Shown: in pieces, positions 11,236 through 23,369 of the stretch
How the letters are laid out: each line of letters starts with the position of its first letter
Numbering within the stretch: the stretch's first letter is position 1
Notes under the pieces: model-generated
Told to the model about the DNA's origin: nothing
The model's input: only the letters and a program-made list of their open reading frames with translations
The model's database searches: none
Program-made: the position numbers and the translations under genes
Assembly: GCA_032718475.1 (NCBI GenBank)
Contig: JAUCBJ010006543.1
Location: forward strand, 1 to 64,000
From: Nemertoderma westbladi
Lineage: Eukaryota; Xenacoelomorpha; Nemertodermatida; Nemertodermatidae
Direction: 5' to 3'
Length of the DNA stretch: 64,000 bases

Positions 11236-14200
11236 CAATCGCTATTAAAACACTAATAGTAAAATACCTATCTCCTCCGCACCTCGTAAAGCTTCCAACT
11301 TCACAACCAAACCACTACACCACGTAATGCTGTCACACTTCACAACACCCCCCCCTCACTGCACCTCGTAACGTTATGTCACAATTCACAACCAATCCAC
11401 TACACCACGTAATGCTGTCACACTTCACAACACCCCCCCCCCCCCTCACTGCACCTCGTAACGTTATGTCACACTTCACAAACAATCCACTACACCACGT
11501 AATGCTGTCACACTTCACAACACCCCCCCCTCACTGCACCTCGTAACGTTATGTCACACTTCACAACCAATCCACTACACCTCGTAACGCTACCTCACAC
11601 TTCACAACCAATCCACTACACCACGTAATGCTGTTTCACTTCACAACACCCCCCACCCTCACTACACCTCTAACGCATCTCACACTTTACAACCAATCCA
11701 CTGCACCTCGTAACGCTATGTCACACTTCACAACCAATCCACTACACCTCGTAACGCTACCTCACACTTCACAACCAATCCACTACACCACGTAATGCTG
11801 TCACACTTCACAACACCCCCCCCCTCACTGCACCTCGTAACGCTATGTCACACTTCACAACCAATCCACTACACCTCGTAACGCTACCTCACACTTCACA
11901 ACCAATCCACTACACCACGTAATGCTGTTACACTTCACAACACCCCCCACCCTCACTACACCTCTAACGCTATCTCACACTTTACAACAAATCCACTACA
12001 CCTCGTAACGCTATCTCACACTTCACAACCAATCCACTACACCACGTAATGCTGTCACACTTCACAACACCCCCACCCTCACTACACCTTGTAACGCTAT
12101 GTCACACTTCACAAACCCCCCTTTACAAAACTCGTGACGTCACAACACACCCCACTACACGACGTAACGCTATATCACACTTCATAACCAATCCACTACA
12201 CCTCGTAACGCTACCTCACACTTTACAACCAATCCACTACACCTCGTAACGCTACCTCACACTTCACAACCAATCCACTACACCTCGTAACGCTACCTCA
12301 CACTTCACAACCAATCCACTACACCACGTAATGCTGTTACACTTCACAACACCCCCCACCCTCACTACACCTCTAACGCTATCTCACACTTTACAACAAA
12401 TCCACTACACCTCGTAACGCTATCTCACACTTCACAACCAATCCACTACACCACGTAATGCTGTCACACTTCACAACACCCCCCCCCCTCACTGCACCTC
12501 GTAACGTTATGTCACAATTCACAACCAATCCACTACACCACGTAATGCTGTCACACTTCACAACACCCCCCCCCCCTCACTGCACCTCGTAACGTTATGT
12601 CACACTTCACAAACAATCCACTACACCACGTAATGCTGTCACACTTCACAACACCCCCCCCTCACTGCACCTCGTAACGTTATGTCACACTTCACAACCA
12701 ATCCACTACACCTCGTAACGCTACCTCACACTTCACAACCAATCCACTACACCACGTAATGCTGTTTCACTTCACAACACCCCCCACCCTCACTACACCT
12801 CTAACGCATCTCACACTTTACAACCAATCCACTGCACCTCGTAACGCTATGTCACACTTCACAACCAATCCACTACACCTCGTAACGCTACCTCACACTT
12901 CACAACCAATCCACTACACCACGTAATGCTGTCACACTTCACAACACCCCCACCCTCACTACACCTTGTAACGCTATGTCACACTTCACAAACCCCCCTT
13001 TACAAAACTCGTGACGTCACAACACACCCCACTACACGACGTAACGCTATATCACACTTCATAACCAATCCACTACACCTCGTAACGCTACCTCACACTT
13101 TACAACCAATCCACTACACCTCGTAACGCTATCTCACACTTCACAACCAATCCACTACACCTCATAACGCTATGTCACACTATACAACCAATCCAATACA
13201 CCTCGTAACGCTATCTCACACTTCACAACCAATCCACTACACCACGTAATGCTGTCACACTTCACAACACCCCCCACCCTCACTACACCTCGTAACGCTA
13301 TGTCACACTTCACAAACAATCCACTACACCACGTAATGCTGTCACACTTCACAACACCCCCCCTCACTGCACCTCGTAACGCTATGTCACACTTCACAAC
13401 CAATCCACTACACTTCGTAATACTGTCACACTTCACAACACCCCCCCTCACTGCACCTCGTAACGCTATGTCACACTTCACAACCAATCCACTACACCTC
13501 GTAACGCTACCTCACACTTCTCAACCAATCCACTACACCACGTAATGCTGTCACACTTCACAACACCCCCCACCCTCACTACACCTCGTAACGCTATGTC
13601 ACACTTTACAACCAATCCACTACACCTCGTAACGCTATCTCACACTTCACAACCAATCCACTACACCACGTAATGCTGTCACACTTCACAACACCCCCCT
13701 CACTGCACCTCGTAACGCTATGTCACACTTCACAACCAATCCACTACACCTCGTAACGCTACCTCACACTTCACAACCAATCCACTACACCACGTAATGC
13801 TGTCACACTTTACAACACTCCCCACCCTCACTACACCTCGTAACGCTATGTCACACATTACAACCAATCCACTACACCTCGTAATGCTATCTCACACTTC
13901 ACAACCAATCTACTACACCACGTAATGCTGTCACACTTCACAACACCCCCCCTCACTGCACCTCGTAACGTTATGTCACACTTCACAACCAATCCACTAC
14001 ACCTCGTAACGCTACCTCACACTTCACAACCAATCCACTACACCACGTAATGCTGTTTCACTTCACAACACCCCCCACCCTCACTACACCTCTAACGCAT
14101 CTCACACTTTACAACCAATCCACTGCACCTCGTAACGCTATGTCACACTTCACAACCAATCCACTACACCTCGTAACGCTACCTCACACTTCACAACCAA

Positions 14201-15010
14201 TCCACTACACCACGTAATGCTGTCACACTTCACAACACCCCCCCCTCACTGCACCTCGTAACGCTATGTCACACTTCACAACCAATCCACTACACCTCGT
14301 AACGCTACCTCACACTTCACAACCAATCCATTACACCACGTAATGCTGTTACACTTCACAACACCCCCCACCCTCACTACACCTCTAACGCTATCTCACA
14401 CTTTACAACAAATCCACTACACCTCGTAACGCTATCTCACACTTCACAACCAATCCACTACACCACGTAATGCTGTCACACTTCACAACACCCCCACCCT
14501 CACTACACCTTGTAACGCTATGTCACACTTCACAAACCCCCCTTTACAAAACTCGTGACGTCACAACACACCCCACTACACGACGTAACGCTATATCACA
14601 CTTCATAACCAATCCACTACACCTCGTAACGCTACCTCACACTTTACAACCAATCCACTACACCTCGTAACGCTATCTCACACTTCACAACCAATCCACT
14701 ACACCTCATAACGCTATGTCACACTATACAACCAATCCAATACACCTCGTAACGCTATCTCACACTTCACAACCAATCCACTACACCACGTAATGCTGTC
14801 ACACTTCACAACACCCCCCACCCTCACTACACCTCGTAACGCTATGTCACACTTCACAAACAATCCACTACACCACGTAATGCTGTCACACTTCACAACA
14901 CCCCCCCTCACTGCACCTAGTAACGCTATGTCACACTTCACAACCAATCCACTACACTTCGTAATACTGTCACACTTCACAACACCCCCCCTCACTGCAC
15001 CTCGTAACGC

Positions 15011-15022
15011 TATGTCACACTT
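15011..15022 (+). repeat. Target-site duplication, left
   Basis: TATGTCACACTT, repeated exactly after the LINE tail at 15538-15549. Confidence 0.8.
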
Positions 15023-15537
15023 AAGGTCTTAAGGTCCGATTATTTAGAGCAGCAGTAGTTCCAGTACTCCTCTACGGGAGTCCATGCTGGGCTCTAACTG
15101 CTGAGGACACCAAATCTCTGGATGGCACATTCACAAGAATGCTACGCCGGGTACATTGTGTCAAGTACAATGCACACATCTCCAACCAGACACTATATAA
15201 CATTGGAGGTGTCTCATTGGTTCCCCCAAGCTTGACACTAGAACAAAATCGCCTCCGCTTTGCAGGACATTGCTTTCGCCGTGAGGACCAGCCAGTGCAT
15301 AATCTTGTACTTTGGCAGCCTCATGGAGTGAATAAGCATGGTGGACAGCCCATGACTTTCTTGAGACGCATCTTAAAGGACACTGGCCTTAAAGATGCGG
15401 ATGATCTAGCAAATGTCATGGGTGATAGGGAGTTGTGGCGGTGCAATTTTGTTGACAAGCCGGCACAGCATTCTTAAAAATGCAGCTGCAATGCAGCATG
15501 CCGATCCTAGTAGTAGTAGTAGTAGTAGTACTAGTAG
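15023..15537 (+). mobile_element. 5'-truncated LINE inserted in the satellite, with TSD
   Basis: A 515-bp non-satellite segment is flanked by TATGTCACACTT on both sides, so a 12-bp piece of satellite was duplicated on insertion. It contains only the 3' end of a LINE reading frame and finishes in a (TAG)n tail of about ten repeats, as expected for target-primed reverse transcription of a LINE with a microsatellite tail. Because flank and target are repetitive, the target duplication could in principle be two neighbouring units. The satellite phase runs on cleanly if one copy is removed, which favours a real duplication. Confidence 0.88.
15043..15477 (+). pseudogene. LINE ORF2 C-terminal region
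   Basis: The frame is open from the insert's start. It reads VPVLLYGSPCWALTAEDTKS, then LDGTFTRMLRRV, SNQTLYNIGGV, LRFAGHCFRRED, LVLWQPHGVNKHGGQPMTFL and a final MGDRELWR block. This is the region after the reverse transcriptase in a common invertebrate LINE group: LYGSE.W.LT, then R.LRFAGH..R, then a G.P-rich stretch. There is no catalytic domain, so the product could not act alone. A second copy with very similar sequence lies at 38857-39170. Confidence 0.85.
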
Positions 15538-15549
15538 TATGTCACACTT
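15538..15549 (+). repeat. Target-site duplication, right
   Basis: TATGTCACACTT. The satellite resumes in phase from here (CACAACCAATCC). Confidence 0.8.
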
Positions 15550-18500
15550 CACAACCAATCCACTACACCTCGTAACGCTACCTCACACTTCTCAACCAAT
15601 CCACTACACCACGTAATGCTGTCACACTTCACAACACCCCCCACCCCCACTACAACTCGTAACGCTATGTCACACTTTACAACCAATCCACTACACCTCG
15701 TAACGCTATCTCACACTTCACAACCAATCCACTACACCACGTAATGCTGTCACACTTCACAACACCCCCCTCACTGCACCTCGTAACGCTATGTCACACT
15801 TCACAACCAATCCACTACACCTCGTAACGCTACCTCACACTTCACAACCAATCCACTACACCACGTAATGCTGTCACACTTCACAACACCCCCCACCCTC
15901 ACTACACCTCGTAACGCTATGTCACACATTACAACCAATCCACTACACCTCGTAATGCTATCTCACACTTCACAACCAATCTACTACACCACGTAATGCT
16001 GTCACACTTCACAACACCCCCCACCCTCACTATACCTTGTAACGCTATGTCACACTTCACAAGACCCCCATTTACAAAACTCGTGACGTCACAACACACC
16101 CCACTACACGACGTAACGCTATGTCACACTTCACAACCAATCCACTACACCTCGTAACGCTACCTCACACTTTACAACCAATCCACTACACCTCGTAACG
16201 CTATCTCACACTTCACAACCAATCCACTACACCACGTAATGCTGTCACACTTCACAACACCACCCACCCTCACTACACCTCGTAACGCTATGTCACACTT
16301 CACAAGACCCCCATTTACAAAACTCGTGACGTCAAAACACACCCCACTACACGACGTAACGCTATGTCACACTTCACAACCAATCCACTACACCACGTAA
16401 TGCTGTCACACTCCACAACACCCCCCCCCCCCTCACTGCACCTCGTAACGCTATGTAACACTTCACAACCAATCCACTACACCTCGTAACGCTACCTCAC
16501 ACTTCACAACCAATCCACTACACCTCGTAACGCTATCTCACACTTCACAACCAATCCACTACACCACGTAATGCTGTCACACTTCACAACACCACCCACC
16601 CTCACTACACCTCGTAACGCTATGTCACACTTCACAAGACCCCCATTTACAAAACTCGTGACGTCAAAACACACCCCACTACACGACGTAACGCTATGTC
16701 ACACTTCACAACCAATCCACTACACCACGTAATGCTGTCACACTCCACAACACCCCCCCCCCCTCACTGCACCTCGTAACGCTATGTAACACTTCACAAC
16801 CAATCCACTACACCTCGTAACGCTACCTCACACTTCACAACCAATCCACTACACCTCGTAACGCTACCTCACACTTCACAACCAATCCACTACACCACGT
16901 AATGCTGTCACACTTCACAACACCCCCACCCTCACTACACCTCGTAACGCTATGTCACACTTTACAACCAATCCACTACACCTCGTAACGCTATCTCACA
17001 CTTCACAACCAATCCACTACACCACGTAATGCTGTCACACTCCACAACACCCCCCCCCTCACCGCACCTCGTAACGCTATGTAACACTTCACAACCAATC
17101 CACTACACCTCGTAACGCTACCTCACACTTCACAACCAATCCACTACACCTCGTAACGCTACCTCACACTTCACAACCAATCCACTACACCACGTAATGC
17201 TGTCACACTTCACAACACCCCCCCTCACTGCACCTCGTAACGCTATGTCACACTTTACAACAAATCTACTACACCTCGTAACGCTATCTCACACTTCACA
17301 ACCAATCCACTACACCACGTAATGCTGTCACACTTCACAACACCCCCCCCCCCCTCACTGCACCTCGTAACGCTATGTCACACTTCACAACCAATCCACT
17401 ACACCTCGTAACGCTACCTCACACTTCACAACCAATCCACTACACCACGTAATGCTGTCACACTTCACAACACCCCCCCCCCCCCCACACTGCACATCGC
17501 AACGCTATGTCACACTTTACAACCAATCCACTAGACCTCGTAACGCTATGTCACACTTCACAACCAATCCACTACACCACGTAATGCTGTCACACTCCAC
17601 AACACCCCCCCCCCCCTCACTGCACCTCGTAACGCTATGTAACACTTCACAACCAATCCACTACACCTCGTAACGCTACCTCACACTTCACAACCAATCC
17701 ACTACACCTCGTAACGCTACCTCACACTTCACAACCAATCCACTACACCACGTAATGCTGTCACACTTCACAACACCCCCACCCTCACTACACCTCGTAA
17801 CGCTATGTCACACTTTACAACCAATCCACTACACCTCGTAACGCTATCTCACACTTCACAACCAATCCACTACACCACGTAATGCTGTCACACTCCACAA
17901 CACCCCCCCCCCTCACCGCACCTCGTAACGCTATGTAACACTTCACAACCAATCCACTACACCTCGTAACGCTACCTCACACTTCACAACCAATCCACTA
18001 CACCTCGTAACGCTACCTCACACTTCACAACCAATCCACTACACCACGTAATGCTGTCACACTTCACAACACCCCCCCTCACTGCACCTCGTAACGCTAT
18101 GTCACACTTTACAACAAATCTACTACACCTCGTAACGCTATCTCACACTTCACAACCAATCCACTACACAACGTAATGCTGTCACACTTCACAACACCCC
18201 CCCCCCCTCACTGCACCTCGTAACGCTATGTCACACTTCACAACCAATCCACTACACCTCGTAACGCTACCTCACACTTCACAACCAATCCACTACACCA
18301 CGTAATGCTGTCACACTTCACAACACCCCCCCCCCCACACTGCACATCGCAACGCTATGTCACACTTTACAACCAATCCACTAGACCTCGTAACGCTATG
18401 TCACACTTCACAACCAATCCAGTACATCTCGTAATGCTACCTCACACTTCACAACCAAACCACTACACCACGTAATGCTGTTACACTTAAAAACACCCCC

Positions 18501-18591
18501 CACCCTCACTACACCTCGTAACGCTATGTCACACTTTACAACCAATCCACTACACCTCGTAACGCTATGTCACACTTCGCAAGACCCCCCT

Positions 18592-18858
18592 TTACAAAAC
18601 TCGCGCCATAAACAAAACAGTCAGAAATTTATTTCGTTTACCTTTATTTAATGTTGAAACTGGTTTTCCTAACAGCGCCAGTGCTATGCTTGTTAATCTA
18701 GGTATTAAATCACTTATTGAAATACATAGACATGCTCTATGTAGTTTGCATATACGTGTTGATAAATCTATAAACTCAATTATCTCTACTGTTCGCTTGG
18801 TGTGTCGCCCAGTCTCAGTATTATATAGTAACTTCATAACATTATGTAGATAGTCCAA
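18592..18858 (-). CDS. Unrecognised 88-codon frame at the satellite edge
   Basis: The frame has a mixed, protein-like composition with a Leu/Ile-rich middle (RACLCISISDLIPRLTSIAL) and a basic stretch (LNKGKRNKF). I do not recognise it. Its C-terminal end runs into the last satellite unit, so it is either truncated or chance. A retroelement fragment is plausible given the surroundings, but no diagnostic motif is present. Confidence 0.2.
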   Translation of the reverse strand: MDYLHNVMKLLYNTETGRHTKRTVEIIEFIDLSTRICKLHRACLCISISDLIPRLTSIALALLGKPVSTLNKGKRNKFLTVLFMARVL

Positions 18859-19750
18859 TTACTAATTTATTTTACGTCCTAATTAAACTTTACTATACTA
18901 TAATACTCTGTGCTAAATATTAATATATATCTATCTTTTACTGTACCATATCGGCTGCAATATGCTGAAATAAAGAAAAAAAAAAAAAATAATAATCATT
19001 CCGAAAATATATTTATAAAAAAAATTTATAAAAATATATTTCCTCTAAATTTAAATTTAATACCCATATATTTTATCTCATTCCATATGAAATCCAGTCT
19101 GTATTAATTATAATTATGTCCATAATTATTAGCAATGCCCCTTTAATGGAATATTTCTTATCTATTATATTTTTAAGTCTAACATTAAAATACAGAAATA
19201 ATATTAATTCGGTGTATTTTAATGTACTTTATTTATTGACTCACATTTTAAAATACGTATGTTTTTAACTATTATTTTACCTTTATTACTTTACCTATTA
19301 CCTTTACTATTACTTATACTTAGAACTATCTAACTGTATTAACTAAAGTTAATTTGTCAGCATATTTTATCTTTGTTTAAGTTACAGAATGGTGTAAATT
19401 TATATTAATAAATAATAATAATAATATTACATTAGTTATTATTTATAAATATAATGTAGAACTTCGATCTTGACGACTTTCAAACAGGTGCGGAGAAGTT
19501 CCTACTGACAACTCCTCTTGTAACGAACGTAACAACTACAAAACAAATATATTGAATAACTTATTATTAATCGCTTATTTAAGGGAGTAAAGTGAATCTT
19601 TGGGCCAAAACGTCCGACAAGCAAATCTTGTATTTCATTCATTGGGCCGAAACGTCCTAGGCCAAAACGTCTTAGACCGATAGGTCTGTTACCCTTCGCC
19701 AGCGAATTTGTAGGAGAGTGATAGGATTAATTAAAGGAATGATAGTGGAG
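18859..19750. other. Very AT-rich non-coding stretch
   Basis: No gene was recognised. An A-run with AATAAAG just before it lies at 18967-18990. Near 19595-19690 the phrase GGCC(A/G)AAACGTC recurs at least three times with a related TAGACCGATAGG. This is a small imperfect tandem repeat. Confidence 0.5.
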
Positions 19751-19757
19751 TTTATTA

Positions 19758-19759
<2 letters not shown>
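19751..19759. repeat. Target-site duplication, left (TTTATTAAG)
   Basis: TTTATTAAG abuts the T42 run (the minus-strand poly-A tail) and recurs at 20252-20260 at the other end of the insert. Confidence 0.8.
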
Positions 19760-19802
<43 letters not shown>

Positions 19803-20251
19803 TAAATCACGAAACATGAAATTTAATTTTTTCTAGAATCCCCTTATGTATTATATGAGGCCTATATAACATTAATTCTTTTATTAATAATATCTCGACT
19901 CAATGTAAATAATAATAATATCTCGACTCAATGTAAATAAATCAAATTTATCGTCAGCTCTGAGTTTATTAAACTTTATTACTAAACGGGTTCAGAAAAA
20001 AAAAAAAGAGTTAAAAGGTAAAAAGAGTTCAGGGTCCATCGAATAGGTCACCCGGAGAGGGACAGCCCGTCGCCATAACAGACGCCGCGTTGCCCACTAG
20101 AATGGCCACCTGAATCCGCTGTAGGAGGAAGCGGAGTGAGCGGGGTTCGTGGGTGAACGCGTGCATTCGGGAGCCAACCTCCAGGAGGAAGGCCGCAGTC
20201 TCTGGGCCGGGGCGGCCGAGGGTCTCAAAGGCCACAGGTGGCCCGTACAAC
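19760..20251 (-). mobile_element. Short retrotransposon insertion with 42-nt poly-A tail
   Basis: The 492-bp insert reads on the minus strand: a coding fragment, about 225 bp of 3' sequence, then A42, between 9-bp direct repeats TTTATTAAG. This is the signature of a 5'-truncated LINE-type insertion. The long pure A tail suggests a recent event. The insert is GC-richer than its surroundings. Its terminal CCCGTACAA is mirrored just outside the right target duplication (TTGTACGGG), so 20242-20269 is a perfect 12-bp-stem hairpin, unexpected for a simple insertion. Confidence 0.82.
20029..20250 (-). pseudogene. Reverse-transcriptase protein C-terminal fragment
   Basis: The 73-codon open frame has no ATG at its start and reads PPVAFETLGRPGPE, then a Phe/Leu-rich stretch, then FLLQRIQVAILVGNAASVM. 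The ETLG.WG.....L...G.RI and LLQR...AI..GNAA.V(L/M) pattern is one I know from the C-termini of invertebrate retrotransposon polyproteins. The reverse transcriptase itself is missing because of 5' truncation, so this fragment has no enzymatic function. Confidence 0.6.
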
Positions 20252-20269
20252 TTTATTAAGTTGTACGGG
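20242..20269. repeat. Perfect 12-bp-stem hairpin at the insert junction
   Basis: CCCGTACAACTT and AAGTTGTACGGG flank the 4-nt loop TATT. It spans the insert's 5' end, the target duplication and flanking DNA. Confidence 0.85.
20252..20260. repeat. Target-site duplication, right (TTTATTAAG)
   Basis: Exact partner of 19751-19759. Confidence 0.8.
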
Positions 20270-21687
20270 AGAAGGATTTTATTGGTTTTGACACTTTTAA
20301 TTTATGTGGTTGCGTGTTTCAGATCAAAGGGAATTGGAAATTAATGGATGCAGTAGGTTAGGCGGAATAGCGGGATTTGGTAGAACTAAGGAGAGTAGAC
20401 GCACCTCCCCATCCCCTTCCCTCACCAGCCACATCCATATCTCTACCACAAACTGCTGTCACAGCAGCCAATGTATTGGTACATTAGATTGATACAAAAG
20501 CAACCTGGTTTACTGCCCAGCCCATCTCCAACCAATAATATTAGTTACTGGAATTATCCATCTATAGGATAGACATAGGACATATGAGCTATCGGTTTAA
20601 CCAATTATAATTAACCTCCGCTACCAACAACATTATAACTAACACCCCAGCAATGCCCCTTTCCAGATATCATCTGCACTATTGATCAGAAGCGCTATTG
20701 ATTGGCTAATATCCTTGTTTTGCTTTGGTTGAATAATACCTTAGGCTTTAGTATATTAGGAAACCAACTACAACATTATTTTAGTTAGGCCTAGTGTATT
20801 GGGTTAGCTAGTGTATTGGGTTATTTTTAATATGTTGCAATGCCAGTACTCCTTCACAGACTGATGGTGTACTGGTAAACTACCTACCCTAAACCCTACT
20901 GGTACCGGTACAGGACTAGCTGATTGGTAATATCTGATTATATTAATTCTGATAAAATTAAAACCCAACCACATAATTTAATAGGCCTATACCGGTACGG
21001 TAGGTACCTTGTACCTGCTGTGCTCACTCTTATCTGTTAAATATTAATTCTCATAAAATTAAAACCCAACCACCTAATTTAATAGGCCTATACCGGTACC
21101 TTGTACCTGAACCTGCTCTGCTCACTCTTATCTGTTATCTTCAACTCTATTCACTTCACTGCATTATTTAAACAAGATTCTTTATAATCCTTAGTTAGGT
21201 TATCTAATATAATAAATAATGTAGTCTACAGTATTCTATATTGTTGCGAATTGCTACACACTACCGGTACTAGTGCTGTAGTGAGTTCTACATAATATAC
21301 CGATACGGTACATCTGTGTATATTGTTACTTCTTTAGTATCTAGTAGGTGTACTTATCTGACTCGTAGGAAGTTAGTTTTATTGACTGAGACCTCCAACT
21401 AACACAATTTTTTATGGAACAAGTAGTGGGCCTATTGCCTGTATCTTTATTTGACACAGACGGTTTTGTACAAAAGGCCTGTCAGCTACCAATTCTACAT
21501 ACATTGGTTATCAATTTGTAATTTATAATATTTAATATAAAAAAAAATCCTTAGTTAATATTTATTGGTTAATTATTAGTAGGCCTACACTACAGTAAGT
21601 TGGTTTATTGATTATTAACTTTACATGCTTAGCTATATTTCAACCTGTGCATCATTAAAAAAAATCTAAATTAATATATACCAGTAT
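20270..21687. other. Non-coding DNA around the ~100-bp tandem duplication
   Basis: No gene was recognised. Apart from the tandem duplication it holds TAGGCCTA and ACCGGTACC palindromes and AT-rich simple sequence. Confidence 0.5.
20941..21139 (+). repeat. Tandem duplication of ~100 bp
   Basis: Two copies start TATTAATTCT(G/C)ATAAAATTA and run through AAACCCAACCAC, TTTAATAGGCCTATACCGGT, ACCTTGTACC and GCTCACTCTTATCTGTTA, with small differences. Each carries a GGCCTATACCGGTAC palindrome cluster. Confidence 0.85.
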
Positions 21688-21763
21688 AGTAATTAATTTA
21701 CTATAATAAATAATATAATAATAATAATAATAATAATTATTATTATATTTCACCTTTTATTAA

Positions 21764-23138
21764 CCCTTATTGTACACCTGGGGTCAAAAACGACCCCAGT
21801 GACCTAAATCTCTAATTTTTTCTTCAATAGTTGTATGTGGGGTTCTGAACTTGATAGTACCTTCCTAGCACATGTAATTCTATGAAATACCATGAATATT
21901 TGTTTTGTTTATCTATTTGATATAAAAATAAACACCTCTTTTTTAGCAACACTCCCTGTGACCGCCTGGGGTCAATAATGACCCCACTGATAAAATCAAA
22001 TACAGGTTAGGGTGCACCTGCTCCTTTTTTTCGAAATTGGTGTTCTAGATAGTTTTATTTTGTTACACACCCCAAAAAATTGTTCCATGCCAAATTTTAT
22101 GAAAATTGAACAATGTCTAGAGGGTACACACTCACACAAAGCACATGGCCAATTCCCGCCCCTTGGTGCAAGTGAGTCATATTCCCTATTTTTGTGATGA
22201 TCAACTTCTAGTATTCCTACTGCATTGATATTATGCTCATGAGAACCACAATGACCGATTTAGTTGTGTAGACACCTTCAAAACAAGCATAGAGCGAATA
22301 GTTTTTGAGATATTGCAGAAAATGTGAAGTCCAGTACAAGTCAACATTAGCACTTTGATGCGATATTGACAAATACACTAAAAATTATACTTCTAACTAT
22401 CTCAAGGCATCCAGAATTTACACATAACTGCAATCTCAATTTAGGTGATGTTGACCAGTTGACACTCTAAAAACTTGAGTTGAGTCATTTGTTCTCGAGT
22501 TATTGTACAAAATGTCTGGACTAGGTCAACTCAATATAAGGTCATTGGTGGACCTAGCCTTGACATTTTGTACAATAACTCGAGAACTAATCACTCAGCT
22601 AATATTTTTACAGTGTCAACATCACCTAAATTGATCATTGCAGTTATGTGTAAATTCTGGATGCCTTGAGATATTTAGAAGTATCATTTTTAGTGCATTT
22701 TGTCGATATCGCATCAAGGCGCTAATGTTGACTTGTGCCGGACTTCACATTTTATGCAATATCTCAAAAAATATTCACTCTATGCTTGTTTTGATGGTGT
22801 CTACACCAACTAAATCGGTCATTGCAGTTCTAATCAGCATAATATCAATGCAGTAGGAAAACTAGAAGTTGATCATCACAAAAATTGGGAATATGACTCA
22901 CTTGCGCCAAGGGCGGGAACTGGCCATATGCTTTTAGTGTGAGTGTGGACCCTCCAGACATTGTTCAATTTTCATAAAATCTGGCATGGAACACTGTTTT
23001 GGGGAGTGTAACAAAATAAAGACATGAAGAAACTGTAGACCTACCATTTATTGGGGAAAAAATCACATTCAACTGAATGGGATCAAAAACGACCCCAGGT
23101 GGTGGAAGTGGCACTTTTACCACGTGTACATAGGAGGG
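21764..23138. mobile_element. piggyBac-like TTAA foldback element (copy A)
   Basis: TTAA flanks both ends (21760-21763 and 23139-23142). The left end reads CCCTTATTGTACACCTGGGG and the right end, complemented, CCCTCCTATGTACACGTGG. GGGGTCAAAAACGACCCC follows closely at the left, and a near-identical motif sits near the right end. TTAA targets and CCCT-starting ends are the piggyBac signature. No transposase is encoded. Instead the interior is a giant imperfect palindrome, about 22030-22520 against 22558-23030, with its centre near 22539. It is a 1.37-kb non-autonomous foldback element. Confidence 0.82.
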
Positions 23139-23369
23139 TTAAATAAAATATTTAAAAACAAGGGAGAACATCAAGGTTTACAAAAACACTAACTGATGAC
23201 AATTATACATTAAAAAGACAGACAAACCAAATATACATAGTTCAATCATTAAAAATACTAATCAAAATCATTAATACAGTATAAACTTATATAAAATATA
23301 ACCGAATAAAGTAAAAATAAAATAAGGCAAGTGAACTGATATTAATCTAAATTTCTAACTAATAATAAT

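Larger units (their letters stand above)
11277..18600. repeat. 7.3-kb satellite array with higher-order repeats
   Basis: The basic unit is ~41 bp (CACACTTCACAACCAATCCA, then CTACACCTCGTAACGCTACCT). It alternates with a ~48-bp variant in which AACCAATCC is replaced by AACACCCCCC(A)CCCTCACT and with variants ending GTAATGCTGT. C-runs vary from about 5 to 13. Higher-order structure is plain: a 201-bp block is repeated exactly at 12049, 12926 and 14470 (steps of 877 and 1,544 bp), and other blocks repeat about 340 and 850 bp apart further right. A rarer unit carries CTCGTGACGTCA. The plus strand is C-rich and almost free of G outside CpG, GCT and ATG. Apparent reading frames are by-products of the repeat. 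It may be pericentromeric or simply a large minisatellite. Confidence 0.97.

Noticed and set aside
11333-17673. Several 60-105-codon frames such as MLSHFTTPP... and their minus-strand partners
   Set aside because: They are periodic translations of the satellite, present in several frames and both strands, with no independent codon signal.
11277-18600. CRISPR-like appearance (short units, regular spacing)
   Set aside because: There are no unique spacers. Variation is by unit type, and the host is an animal.
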